The translations under genes and the position numbers were made by a program. The notes beneath the pieces are model-generated. The model saw only the letters and a list, made by a program, of their open reading frames with translations. It made no database searches and was not told the DNA's origin. A stretch of 64,000 nucleotides of DNA from Stentor roeselii (taxonomy: Eukaryota; Ciliophora; Heterotrichea; Heterotrichida; Stentoridae). The DNA lies in contig RSEH01000088.1 of assembly GCA_006503475.1 (NCBI GenBank), positions 1 to 64,000 of the forward strand. The letters run 5' to 3'. Below, in pieces: positions 46,610 to 55,821 of the stretch (within the stretch, counting starts at the first letter, position 1; each line of letters begins with the position of its first letter).

Positions 46610-47938
46610 TTAGTTCTTCCGCCCGAATTCTTCCAGGTTCTCTAAAGTAAGACTTGCAGGGCGCTCGATTGGCATACCCAAGGCTTTGTCCCAGACGAGG
46701 TTCGCTGTAACACCCAAGACTCTAGAGACTCCGAAGTTCACAGTGAAAAAATCAAGTTCTTTTAAACCGAAGCGGTAAAGAAGTGCACCACTGTTGAAGT
46801 TAAGAGTTGGATGCGGGTTTTTCATTCCTTTTAGTTCTTTTAATACTCGAGGGGTCACCCTTGATGCGATTTCTACTAGTTTACAGATTGAACAGTCACT
46901 AGCGAACCTTTTTGCGTAGTCTTGCAAAGCGGTGAACCTCGGGTCTTGTTCTTTCAAAACCGTGTGTCCGAAGCCGAAGATGATCATTTTTTCATTTTGC
47001 ATTAGAAGTTGTCTGACGTAGACTTCGACTGCCGCTTCGGTTGGGTTTTCTCCGACGACTTTATGCATTTCGAGGATTCTTGTGAGACAAACGGAACTTG
47101 CCAGGCCGTGAAGAGGTCCAGCTAGACCGTTGAGTCCAGCGGCGAAGGACTTGTAAAGGTCGGTGAGGGCAGAGGCAGTGAGATGGGCAGTGTGAGTGCA
47201 GACGTTTCCACCTTCATGGTCACAATGAATGGTGAGGTGAAGTCGCATCAGTTCGAAGAAGTTCTGGTTTTCCCATCCGAGCATCCTTACATAATTTTCA
47301 GCCCAGTCTGAATCAGTCCTCGGCTCGGGTGTTACGCCATTTCTGTATAAGTTGTTATAAATCGTGGCAGCCAAGGCAGGGACCTTGGCAACTAGGTCAA
47401 TACCGTCTTCAAGCATCGGCTTCCAGTAGTCGCCTTTTCTCATTCCTTTCTCGTATAACTTGTTAAATTGAGAGTCACCTCCTAAAGCCATCACTCCAAT
47501 CGAGAACTGAGTCATCGGATGCATGGTCTTCGGTAAAGAATTCAGTAAAGTTTTTATATGAGAAGGCAAAGAAGCCTTGCTTGAAAGTTCTTGTCTTAGC
47601 TCTTCAACTTGTTCATTTGTTGGAACTTGGCCAGTAAGCAAAAGCCAAAACATGGACTCAGGAAGTGGTTCTCGAAACTTCGCTGGAAGTTTTGCCTGAC
47701 ATTCAGGAATTGTCAGTCCTCGAAACTTTATGCCTTGGTAAGGGTCGAGTCTTGAGGTCTGGCAAAGAATTGCTTTCACGCCTTGCATTCCATTGATGAG
47801 TTGTTCAACAGTGATCTGGTCAACAGGGGTGTTTCCGTGAGGTTTCTTCAGCTTTGAAAGCCTTTCTCGGTCTTCAGCTATTTTCGCTTCAACCACTTGT
47901 CGCAGTGAAGAGGTTGACCTGTTGAGAACTCTTAACAT
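46610..47938 (-). CDS. CS: Mitochondrial citrate synthase
   Basis: 442 residues. The N-terminal MLRVLNRSTSSLRQVVEAKI is a mitochondrial presequence. The enzyme core shows GIKFRGLTIPE, HCDHEGGNVCTHTAHL with the catalytic His, GLAGPLHGLA with the second catalytic His, and RFTALQDYAKRF before the C-terminal GLKELDFFTVNFGVSR. The organisation matches the animal and fungal mitochondrial enzyme, which condenses oxaloacetate with acetyl-CoA. TATAATG start context. It diverges from the RIIa-like gene across 31 bp. Confidence 0.96.
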   Translation of the reverse strand: MLRVLNRSTSSLRQVVEAKIAEDRERLSKLKKPHGNTPVDQITVEQLINGMQGVKAILCQTSRLDPYQGIKFRGLTIPECQAKLPAKFREPLPESMFWLLLTGQVPTNEQVEELRQELSSKASLPSHIKTLLNSLPKTMHPMTQFSIGVMALGGDSQFNKLYEKGMRKGDYWKPMLEDGIDLVAKVPALAATIYNNLYRNGVTPEPRTDSDWAENYVRMLGWENQNFFELMRLHLTIHCDHEGGNVCTHTAHLTASALTDLYKSFAAGLNGLAGPLHGLASSVCLTRILEMHKVVGENPTEAAVEVYVRQLLMQNEKMIIFGFGHTVLKEQDPRFTALQDYAKRFASDCSICKLVEIASRVTPRVLKELKGMKNPHPTLNFNSGALLYRFGLKELDFFTVNFGVSRVLGVTANLVWDKALGMPIERPASLTLENLEEFGRKN

Positions 47939-47969
47939 TATAAATTAATGGACTATTTGTAAAGAAAAA

Positions 47970-48377
47970 ATGAGTGTCAAGCAAGCCCTGCAGGAAAATG
48001 AAGAGTTTCGAGAGTATGTTGAAAGGTTTTCACTGGAAGTTCTGATGAATGATATGATAAATGCGGTTTTGTTCGAAAGAACTGATCAGCCTGTGGTCTT
48101 CATGATTCGCTTTTTAAGTAACTTGGTTCCTGAACAGCTTTTGAATAGTCATGGAATTCATGTTAGAAGTGATGGGACTTTTTATAATGGGGTTTCTTCT
48201 CAGGGTGTTAATGAACGGAAAGTTGAGGATTTTGATGAGGAAAATGATTTTCCTGAACTTTTCTTTAGAAGAGGACATTCACTTGAAGAGGTTAACTTAG
48301 ATAGAAGTCCTGAAGTTTTGAGGAAAATTGAATCTGTTGGATCGAAAAGTGCTAGCAGTGAGTCGATTAGTGATTAA
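47970..48377 (+). CDS. RIIa/DPY-30-like dimerisation protein
   Basis: 135 residues. Residues 14-65 (YVERFSLEVLMNDMINAVLFERTDQPVVFMIRFLSNLVPEQLL) have the two-helix pattern of the RIIa/DPY-30 dimerisation-docking domain, including the final P.xFM.RFL step. In ciliates such modules are frequent in radial spoke and other axonemal proteins, so a ciliary role is possible. The C-terminal half is acidic and Ser-rich. The fold assignment is by pattern only. Confidence 0.65.
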   Translation: MSVKQALQENEEFREYVERFSLEVLMNDMINAVLFERTDQPVVFMIRFLSNLVPEQLLNSHGIHVRSDGTFYNGVSSQGVNERKVEDFDEENDFPELFFRRGHSLEEVNLDRSPEVLRKIESVGSKSASSESISD

Positions 48378-48410
48378 ATATGAAAGATAGGACTTGTTCC
48401 ATTTATAAAC

Positions 48411-48599
48411 ATGGGAATTTGTTTTGGCAAAAAGACGCCTACCAACCAACAAACCACCAAGGAGCACGAAAATCAGAGCATTAGCACTAATGAAAAGAAC
48501 AAGATGAAACAGCTCGTGTTCGTAAATAAAATCGAATCTGCTCCTAAACTAGACTTAGAATCAAGCAACTTGTATCAGAAACGGAAGTCACATGGCTAG
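48411..48599 (+). CDS. 62-residue protein with N-terminal acylation signal
   Basis: MGICFGKKTPT has Gly2, Cys4 and a Lys pair, matching an N-myristoyl and palmitoyl signal. The rest is a charged, probably disordered tail rich in Asn, Lys and Ser. Function unknown. It starts 33 bp after the RIIa-like gene, near a TATAAACATG context. Confidence 0.58.
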   Translation: MGICFGKKTPTNQQTTKEHENQSISTNEKNKMKQLVFVNKIESAPKLDLESSNLYQKRKSHG

Positions 48600-48809
48600 G
48601 TAAAGAAAATCTTGACTAATGTTTAATTGACTAAATTTAAACTAAAATACATTCCAAAAAACAAGACTTCTAAAAAAAGCCTAAATCATTAAAACCTTCC
48701 ACTTTTAACCCAAAAAATAAACTTTCTTCAAATTCCAAACCGTCTTAAAAATTCCTAAAATCAAATCCACATCTTAATCATCCTCCTCATCTAAATTACC
48801 AACATCTAC

Positions 48810-49991
48810 CTATTTCTTCTGCTTCAAATTTTTCAAACTAGCGATTTTAGCAGTATTCGAAAAAGTATTCTTAATCAACACTTTATTCTTCGTAATATTC
48901 CCAGTAGAATTCCCAGCTTTTCCAAGTAATCTAGAACTTTGCCCATAATCCCCAAAGCGTGCTTTGAACTTATCTTCTTGAGGAGTTAAAGTTTTCGGTA
49001 CTCTTCCCTGACTGATTTCGAATCGATCACATAAAAACTGCTGTTGTGGGCCTAAGACCGACCCAGGGCGGCAAAGTCTCGCCCATCCAATGAACTCGAG
49101 TCCAGTGAATCCATGATATTTAATTGCGTAACACCCAATCAAAGTCGCAGTCCTGCCCAGGCCAGCCTTGCAATGAACAGCGACCGCGCCTTGGGCGCGG
49201 TCTACAATTTCGATAAAGTTATTCACAATGCTTTCATTTGGCACACTTCCGTCTAAGAAGTAAAGTTCCCAGTGATTTATTGAAAACTTGGTGAACCTCT
49301 CAGCTTCGTAGGTCTTGTTGTTTAATCGGACCACGTCTGTCACGTTGATTGATTTGAAGAGAGAAGAATATTGCTCTGGCGTCAGAGCTGGGTACTTTGA
49401 GGACCTCTCGCTCGCTGGACATACAAATGCTAATAACTTTGATGGAATCATCCAGTTTAAACCTCCGGTTTCTACGGAGGAGAGGTATTCGTAGTCTTTG
49501 GAGTTGAAGGTGTTCATGTCGAACCAGCCTAACTTCATTGCCTTTTCTAAACCTTTTAAACAGTCTTCGATGTACAGCTCGAAGGAACTTGGATGGTAAC
49601 TGGCGTCTACGTATGGCATGAAGGCGTCTACGTTTTGAAAAGCTCCGCAAGCCTCATCAGCTGATCGATTCAGCATGATAATCTGAAACGCGCCCATAAG
49701 TAAAGCTGAATTTGCCCGCTTTGAAGGTTGAGTTGATGTGTAATGAAAGATTTTAACGTCTTGCAACTTGGGATTAGCCAACATAGAGTTGAGTTCAGTA
49801 GTATATCGATAGATCTTATTGAGGTCTAAAGGTCCGAAATCACTGGAATACGGATGGTAAATGTATTGCTATTTGAAGGTTACAGTATCAGTGCAGAAGT
49901 AAAAAGTGTTCTCTTTGCGAGTAGGAGGCATTCTATCTGAGATCCAGTAGAGACGATTAGCAATGATTTCGACGAGGTTTGAAGAATTCAT
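48810..49991 (-). CDS. CDC14: CDC14-family dual-specificity phosphatase, spliced
   Basis: Exons 49884..49991 and 48810..49868 give 388 residues. CDC14 hallmarks are NLVEIIANRLYWISDRMPP at the N-terminus, YSSDFGPLDLNKIYRYTTELN, FHYTSTQPSKRANSALLMGAFQIIM, and the active site VHCKAGLGRTATLIG (HCx5R) near residue 265, followed by GFIG-WARLCRPGSVLGPQQQFL. The family opposes CDK phosphorylation at mitotic exit and is tied to basal bodies in ciliated cells. A 15-nt intron removes an in-frame TAG. The C-terminal tail is basic, short and unstructured. Confidence 0.95.
49869..49883 (-). other. 15-nt intron (CDC14)
   Basis: Sense GTAACCTTCAAATAG, phase 0, in-frame TAG, A at position 10. Removal joins YFCTDT to QYIYHPYSSDFGPLDL, as in other CDC14 proteins. 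Confidence 0.93.
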
Positions 49992-50157
49992 TTAAATAAT
50001 TTATGGAAATTCACTGTAAGTGTTTGTTTTTGTTGAAAGTGAGAAATAGATGAGAAATGTTTAAATTCGTAATTTTTAGTGATATTCTTTGGAAAAATTT
50101 AAATTGACTGAAAAGACTTTTATATTGCTTTTCACATCATCATATGGTTAAAGAAAT

Positions 50158-51069
50158 ATGGTTGGTGTTCAGTCAACTACGATACCATTTGCTCCTACCT
50201 TATTATGTGCTGGACTTGGAGGCACTGTCGCTGAAATACTCACTTTGCCTTTTGATACTATGAAAGTTAGACTGCAGTTGTCTCAAAAGGGAGGGGATAT
50301 TCAATATAATGGACTTTTTGACTGTGGACGGCAAATGATTAAGCAGGAAGGGGTCAAGTCGTTGTACAAGGGACTCACTCCGGGAATTCATCGACAGATG
50401 GTCTTCTGCTCGTTAAGAGTTGCACTTTTTGAAAAGTTTACTGAGAGACTTGCTGGTGACGGGATAAGCAAGCCAAAACGTGACTTATCAATTCCCGAGA
50501 AATTATTAATCGGTTTATCATCAGGAGCAATCGCAATATCAGTAGCCAACCCGACAGACGTTGTAAAAATCCGTTTACAAGGGGACCGAAACGCATCCAC
50601 GCCTCGTTACAAGAGCACGATGCACGCATATCGAACAATTCTAGCAGAAGAAGGAATTTTAGGCTTCTGGACCGGGTGGGGTCCAAACGTGATAAGAAAT
50701 TCAGTGATCAACGCATCAGAACTAATTTCTTACACTGAAATCAAGAAATGGTTCCTGACCAACAACTACATGAACGACGGAGTACCTTGTCACTTACTCT
50801 CAGGTTTCCTCGCCGGTTTCTGCGCAGTCTGCTGTGGAAGTCCAGTCGACGTTATGAAAACTCGAATAATGAATGCTCAGAAAGGGGCAGCACAAGTTTA
50901 TAAAAACGTCTTCGACTGCTTTTGGCAGATCCTTTCAAAGGAAGGACCTCTTGCCTTTTACAAGGGCTTTGCACCGAATGTGCTGAGGATCGGGACTTGG
51001 AATATGTTTATGTTCTTTGCTTATGAAGGTTTCAAGAGACTCTTTAAAAATCACGTTTTAAGTAGCTAA
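50158..51069 (+). CDS. Mitochondrial carrier (SLC25, uncoupling-protein / dicarboxylate group)
   Basis: 303 residues with three carrier repeats, each with a Px[D]xxKxR signature: LPFDTMKVRLQ, NPTDVVKIRLQ and SPVDVMKTRI. Around them are the typical YNGLFDCGRQMIKQEGVKSLYKGLTPGIHRQM and YKNVFDCFWQILSKEGPLAFYKGFAPNVLR boxes. The wording of all three repeats is closest to UCP and the oxoglutarate/dicarboxylate carriers. It sits in the inner mitochondrial membrane; substrate is not determined. Sharp strand-composition changes lie at about 50480 and 50910. Confidence 0.93.
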   Translation: MVGVQSTTIPFAPTLLCAGLGGTVAEILTLPFDTMKVRLQLSQKGGDIQYNGLFDCGRQMIKQEGVKSLYKGLTPGIHRQMVFCSLRVALFEKFTERLAGDGISKPKRDLSIPEKLLIGLSSGAIAISVANPTDVVKIRLQGDRNASTPRYKSTMHAYRTILAEEGILGFWTGWGPNVIRNSVINASELISYTEIKKWFLTNNYMNDGVPCHLLSGFLAGFCAVCCGSPVDVMKTRIMNAQKGAAQVYKNVFDCFWQILSKEGPLAFYKGFAPNVLRIGTWNMFMFFAYEGFKRLFKNHVLSS

Positions 51070-51122
51070 ATCGATTGAATAATCTTCAGTAAAGTTTTAT
51101 ACTCTAATGTTAAATTATTTTA

Positions 51123-52088
51123 CTAATTGCGATAAAACTTGCAAAAAGATTTATGGAAAAACTTTCCATTTGAATCAGGAGTGTAAAGCAAGGTCTGGCA
51201 CTCAGCGCAAAACTTTTCTTTACATTTCGAGTTGAGACAGTTTACAGAAGAACAATCACCGTCCTTGATATAGGGTCGACTGCATGAAGGACATCTGGTA
51301 AAAAATAATTTTTCATTTATTAGAAGAATTGCAACGCTTTCAAAGTCAAAGTCGCATCTGCAGTTGTTTAGGTCTTTACTGCAGTTTTTGCAAAAGACTC
51401 CTAAACACTTTTTGCAGGGTTGAACAGTTCCTCGTGGGTTTATTGCAAGAGTGAATGATTTGCAATTAAAGCACCATTCTGATTCTGATCTTATTCGGAC
51501 AAACTCGAAGCTGAGATGGTTGTAGAGATCGTTTGGAATTAACTTGTGGATTATCTGATCGTCTAAAGGATTTTGACATGATGGACAATTTAAATTGAAC
51601 TCTTTCTGACTGGGTAATGAATTTAAAAATGATTGTAAGAGGCAAGGCTTGCAAAAATAGGAGCAGCGGTTATGAGATATCGTAGTTTCTTTTGGATGGT
51701 ATTTGTAGCATATTCCACAGGTAACGAATCCTGATTTATTTTTTCTTTTTGTACAAATTTTGCAGAATTCTTCTTGGGATATCGATGCACCAAAGCAGCC
51801 TTCACAGAGTAAGCATAGACAAAGTTTTGACTTTACAACCTGTACTGACTTGCTGCATACCATGCACAAGCCCAGTTCTGACTGCAGCAGTTGCAACTTG
51901 TCAGGTAATAAAGTCTCCAGACAACAGACAGAAAATTTTTTTTGAACGCTCTGGACCTGACAATTCATACACAAAGAGTGAAAAGGACAAGTGGCGACTG
52001 AGGGGTGACTTTGGAGACCACATGAGTAGCAAGTTTGTCTCTCAGTTACTAAAGAGGGGCTAAGATCATAAGATTGGTTATTTCCCAT
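51123..52088 (-). CDS. RBR-type (RING-IBR-RING) E3 ligase-like protein with acylation signal
   Basis: 321 residues from MGNNQSYDL, which has the Gly2/Ser6 form of an N-myristoylation signal. The N-terminus carries several CxxC pairs. From about residue 145: CGICYKYHP...CSYFCKPC...CPSC (RING1), then CFNCKSF...CKKCLGVFCKNCSKDLNNCRC (IBR), then CPSCSRPYIKDGDCSSVNC...CKEKFCAECQ (RING2-like). RBR ligases pass ubiquitin through a RING2 cysteine; CSSVNC could hold it. Longer frames upstream start only with TTG. Confidence 0.8.
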   Translation of the reverse strand: MGNNQSYDLSPSLVTERQTCYSCGLQSHPSVATCPFHSLCMNCQVQSVQKKFSVCCLETLLPDKLQLLQSELGLCMVCSKSVQVVKSKLCLCLLCEGCFGASISQEEFCKICTKRKNKSGFVTCGICYKYHPKETTISHNRCSYFCKPCLLQSFLNSLPSQKEFNLNCPSCQNPLDDQIIHKLIPNDLYNHLSFEFVRIRSESEWCFNCKSFTLAINPRGTVQPCKKCLGVFCKNCSKDLNNCRCDFDFESVAILLINEKLFFTRCPSCSRPYIKDGDCSSVNCLNSKCKEKFCAECQTLLYTPDSNGKFFHKSFCKFYRN

Positions 52089-52220
52089 TATTAGAATAAA
52101 GATTATTGTTTGGCTTAAATTTAAAAACAAACAGAAATGAAACAAGACATATTCCTGTTACAAGTTTAAAATATCATCTCTATACCTCTACTCAATTTCA
52201 CTTCTTATCCTAAAGATTAT

Positions 52221-53384
52221 TCATATTTTACTATTAAGTAAAACAACGATGACAGAAATGTCATCAATTGAGTCTCCTTTCTCAGTCCATCTTTGCTTTG
52301 CGATGTCAACCAAAGTTTGACTCGCAATTTTTGCATGTCCTGCTTTGATGCATTTTCCAGCAATCATAACAGCCTCCAGTGAGTTCACAACATCCCAAAG
52401 ACCATCAGTCGCAAGGATCACGAGTTTGTCTTGTATTGAAAGTTGTCGTTCAAATATATCTGGAATGCTTGTTACACCAACTTTAGCCATACGCTTGTCC
52501 CCGATTGATCTGGTCATTGCTAGACCTGGAGATGCCGGGTTGTTACTCCAGACTCGAAGGATGGTACTTTGAGAACTTCCGAAGAGGTCTGTGTCGATTA
52601 TTCCACCGGCTTTTGTGATCCTTGTAAATTCTTCTTGGTTGTCTGGCTTATGGTCAGTGCTTATTGCTTCTGATTTCCATTCATTTCCAACAAGTTTCCC
52701 CATCACACATCGACTATCGCCAACATTTCCACAGACAAGTTGATTTCCAGAAACCAAAACCAAATTCAAAGTACTTCCAGAGTCCTTACAGTCAATAGGA
52801 CTAGCTTTAATAGTCTGAGCCACTAAAGAGATGGTATGTTCAACATAAGAAATAAGATCAGAAGGTAAAGTCGATGCTTTTAAAGAAGAAGTAGTTGATT
52901 TGATTCTGCTTTTTATCAAAGAAGAAATGCTATGCCCGAATTCTCCATGCCCATCAAAAACTCCAAAAAGGAATTGATAAGGCACGTTGTTCACTTTAGG
53001 AATCAACAAAACACTATCTTGATTGTGTTCTTTGAGGATACCGTCTATCTGGCCTTTGGAAGTGGAGCAGGCACATCTTGAAACTCTTCTTTTATTCCCT
53101 GGGGAGCAGGCTTCTTGTGGGTTTGTAGATTCTATTACTAGAGGCTCCTTTTCTGCTGGAGGGGTCAAAATAACAGGACTTTCATTGGTTTTTGAAGAGT
53201 TTAAAGGCGTGAGTTTCAAATATTTCAAGGAGTTGTTGATTGGGTTTTGGTTTTGATTTAAAAGGTGAAAAGCTTTCAGATTTTTTAGAGATGCTGGAAG
53301 GCGAGAGGTAGAGAGAGATAAGGGAAGAGGACGTGGAGGCCAGTCTGATGAAGAATCTTTACCTTTGCTTGATTTTCTTACCAT
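52221..53384 (-). CDS. PP2C-family Ser/Thr phosphatase
   Basis: 387 residues. The catalytic PP2C core is complete: FGVFDGHGEFGHSISSLI near residue 140, GDSRCVMG, VTSIPDIFERQ, ATDGLWDVVNS near 323 and DDISVIVVLLNS at the end. All metal-binding aspartates are present, so the enzyme should be active, unlike the copy at 22501. Residues 1-115 are Ser/Pro-rich and probably regulatory. The start ATG is at 53384; upstream only TTG is available. Confidence 0.92.
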   Translation of the reverse strand: MVRKSSKGKDSSSDWPPRPLPLSLSTSRLPASLKNLKAFHLLNQNQNPINNSLKYLKLTPLNSSKTNESPVILTPPAEKEPLVIESTNPQEACSPGNKRRVSRCACSTSKGQIDGILKEHNQDSVLLIPKVNNVPYQFLFGVFDGHGEFGHSISSLIKSRIKSTTSSLKASTLPSDLISYVEHTISLVAQTIKASPIDCKDSGSTLNLVLVSGNQLVCGNVGDSRCVMGKLVGNEWKSEAISTDHKPDNQEEFTRITKAGGIIDTDLFGSSQSTILRVWSNNPASPGLAMTRSIGDKRMAKVGVTSIPDIFERQLSIQDKLVILATDGLWDVVNSLEAVMIAGKCIKAGHAKIASQTLVDIAKQRWTEKGDSIDDISVIVVLLNSKI

Positions 53385-53435
53385 TTTGTTTATATTGATT
53401 TTATTCAAGTGATTTCGGATTATTATAGTCTATCT

Positions 53436-54623
53436 TTAATCATCATCAGAAGATAATGTTATAAAATCTAATAATCCCTTTTCTTCATTGAAACTTTGAT
53501 TTTTTTCTTGAAATCTAGCCAAAAGTTCGTCTATATTATCGGAATCATCCATATCCTTTTCCATAACTTCAAAGTCAAATATCTGTTTTTCAATAATTTC
53601 GCTATAATTCTTTAAATAATCCAAATACTCGAATTGATTGCTATGTATAACACTGAGATTTTCTTTAGTTTCATCCAGGTGACAAGCTTCTAATTCACTA
53701 ATTTTACTTAAAATCTTTTGATGCAATTCCTCTACTTTTTTCTTCACCTCTAAAACATGATCTGAATGATTAACAAGAATTTTTTTGAAAGTTTTGACAT
53801 CATCTTCTCTTTTAACCCTTTTGAGTTTCAATATTTTCCCTTTCTGAGAACTTGCAAGATTTTGAAGATTTTTTATTTCTTGATTCAAAATCTGAATTTT
53901 TCTGTCTTTTTCTTCATGTTTATTTAAAATTTCCAAGTTTTCTTCATTTAAATTCTGAATTTTTTTCCCTTGTTCTTCAAGTTTAGAGAGATTTTCAAGA
54001 TTTTCTTGTTCTTTAACTTCAACGATTTCATTTAAATTTTTTAGTTGTTTTCGAGTTTCAAAGAATAAGTGAATAAATTTTTCCTTTTGGCTTTTTTCTT
54101 GAATTAAAGATTCTTTGAGATCTTGATGAACTTTTCTCATCGATTCATTCATTTTTTCAAGTAAATTCTTTTCATTCCTCAGTTTTTCGTTTTCCCTAAC
54201 AAGTACTTCAAAATCTCTATTTTTTTCAATAATTTCTTCAAATTTTTCTCTTAAGTCAGTTTTTTTCTTCCGAATCTTTTCATCAAATTCATTTCCTTCT
54301 GCAAATTTCACAATTTTCGAAGAAGAAAATTTAAAGTTTTTATATTCGCTCTGCACTAGAAATTCTTCAAGTTTTTCTTTCAAGATATTTTCAAACCTAT
54401 CACTCATAAGGTTCTCTAAACTCTGTGATAAAGAATCAAAAAGATTATTTTGAAACTTTGACTGCATCAGCATCAAATTGTCGAGTTTTCCTAAAATGCT
54501 TTGCTCGTTGCTATCAAGTTTCGAAGCCGAGCTATTCATTGAGAACCGATTTTTGAATTCTTCTGAATGTTCAGAAAAACTTGGCTCAATAGCGAAGTTT
54601 GCAGGGTTATCCATGGAGTCCAT
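53436..54623 (-). CDS. Long coiled-coil protein
   Basis: 395 residues, nearly all coiled coil from about 85 to 330 with heptads of Leu, Glu and Lys (LREKFEEIIEKNRDFEVLV, NLNEENLEILNKHEEKDRKIQILNQEIKNL). The N-terminal 60 residues are Asn/Ser-rich and the C-terminus acidic (LDFITLSSDDD). No family recognised; it resembles centrosomal or kinetochore coiled-coil proteins only in composition. Start chosen at the first ATG, 54623; a second Met is at 54614. Confidence 0.78.
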   Translation of the reverse strand: MDSMDNPANFAIEPSFSEHSEEFKNRFSMNSSASKLDSNEQSILGKLDNLMLMQSKFQNNLFDSLSQSLENLMSDRFENILKEKLEEFLVQSEYKNFKFSSSKIVKFAEGNEFDEKIRKKKTDLREKFEEIIEKNRDFEVLVRENEKLRNEKNLLEKMNESMRKVHQDLKESLIQEKSQKEKFIHLFFETRKQLKNLNEIVEVKEQENLENLSKLEEQGKKIQNLNEENLEILNKHEEKDRKIQILNQEIKNLQNLASSQKGKILKLKRVKREDDVKTFKKILVNHSDHVLEVKKKVEELHQKILSKISELEACHLDETKENLSVIHSNQFEYLDYLKNYSEIIEKQIFDFEVMEKDMDDSDNIDELLARFQEKNQSFNEEKGLLDFITLSSDDD

Positions 54624-54693
54624 GAAGTTTATTATTGAGTATTCTGAGTTTTAATAGAAATTTGGAGGTTTTGAACAGGGATTATTAATGTTC

Positions 54694-54701
54694 TATAAAT
54701 G
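54694..54701 (+). promoter_or_regulatory. TATAAATG start-adjacent box
   Basis: TATAAATG containing the start ATG of the TRAF-like gene. Confidence 0.5.
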
Positions 54702-55700
54702 TCTCGACTTTTGTATAAGGATTTGATTGTCGTTGACTTGATTTCTGCTTATTCTCCAGAGATACCTTCTGACATCTCGTTTTTCTTTCAGGGATCTTCT
54801 TCAATAGCTGAGTACCTTAAAGTAGAAGCAGCTTTAGTAGAAAATGATACGTTTAAAATTTACCTGGTTCAAAACTCTATGAAAATATTAGTCAAAACAA
54901 ATAATATCAAGGGCAGGGCTGATACTTTAATTGACATGTCAGTTTTTGACAACTTTAGAAATAGTCCTAAAATTTCTGTGTTAATTGGAATCATGGACTA
55001 CTCAAAGAAAGACTTTAAAAAAATTGAAGATTCAGTTTTGGTTCTTTTTGAATTAGCTGAGATTTTAATTGGCACTCGAGAAGACTGCACGATAACAATA
55101 GCCTCTTTGAACGACTTCTCGAAAATGATGATAAATACATTAAAAATCAACAAAGACTGTGTTTTAAGGACTTTTATGAACAATAAAGACATGAGAATCG
55201 ATCTTTATGATAGAATAAATTGCAAGTACTGCAATGAAATCCCTTGTGAAGCGTATGTGACTACCTGCTGTTGTACTCTTTACTGCGAAAACTGCAAAAA
55301 ACTAGTAAAAAATTGTTTTGACTGTGGTTTGAACAACATTAACCTAGAACTCGAGGAGTTTTTTACAAAGTTTCTGAAAAATGTCAGATATAAATGCAAG
55401 TGTGGCGAAAGTTTCACTTGTGAAACTATTAAAATTCACTCTTTTTCTTGTGAACTGACTGTTTTTAGATGTAAAGTTGAAAATTGCAAGTTTGAAGGGT
55501 CTCAAGCAGAGCTAGTGGCCCATGTGATTCAAAGACACTTCGAGGATATTAAACCGACTGCACATGGACAGAAGTCTTATCAAGAAATAAAAAAGGAGTG
55601 TTTTAAGTGCATGAACTACCTGGACGGAGAAATTTGTAATACTTGTGGAATTCCTGGCAGTTTCGAAGAAATACTGAGAGAACTTGCATTAGTTGATTAA
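54699..55700 (+). CDS. TRAF-like zinc-finger protein with RING-like module
   Basis: 333 residues. Residues 1-160 are a globular domain not recognised (VVDLISAYSPEIPSDISFFF...). From about 175 a Cys-rich RING-like pattern appears (CKYCNEIPCEAYVTTCCCTLYCENCKKLVKNCFDC). From 225 there are TRAF-type fingers (CKCGESFTCETIKIHSFSC, CKVENCKFEGSQAELVAHVIQRHF) and a final CFKC...CNTCG. The module order RING-like then TRAF zinc fingers suggests an E3 or signalling adaptor. TATAAATG start context. Confidence 0.72.
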   Translation: MSRLLYKDLIVVDLISAYSPEIPSDISFFFQGSSSIAEYLKVEAALVENDTFKIYLVQNSMKILVKTNNIKGRADTLIDMSVFDNFRNSPKISVLIGIMDYSKKDFKKIEDSVLVLFELAEILIGTREDCTITIASLNDFSKMMINTLKINKDCVLRTFMNNKDMRIDLYDRINCKYCNEIPCEAYVTTCCCTLYCENCKKLVKNCFDCGLNNINLELEEFFTKFLKNVRYKCKCGESFTCETIKIHSFSCELTVFRCKVENCKFEGSQAELVAHVIQRHFEDIKPTAHGQKSYQEIKKECFKCMNYLDGEICNTCGIPGSFEEILRELALVD

Positions 55701-55821
55701 TAGATTAGCTACTTAAATTTTTATGAAAATTTTAATAAAATCAGTGATTATTTGCTGATGATTTTCTAATTGATGCGTTTTCATCATTGAACATGCCTAA
55801 ACCACTCACTATCCAATAATA

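Noticed and set aside
48810-49991. In-frame TAG near the CDC14 N-terminus, suggesting a pseudogene or recoded stop
   Set aside because: The TAG is the end of a 15-nt GTA...AG segment; removing it restores the conserved CDC14 sequence, so splicing explains it.
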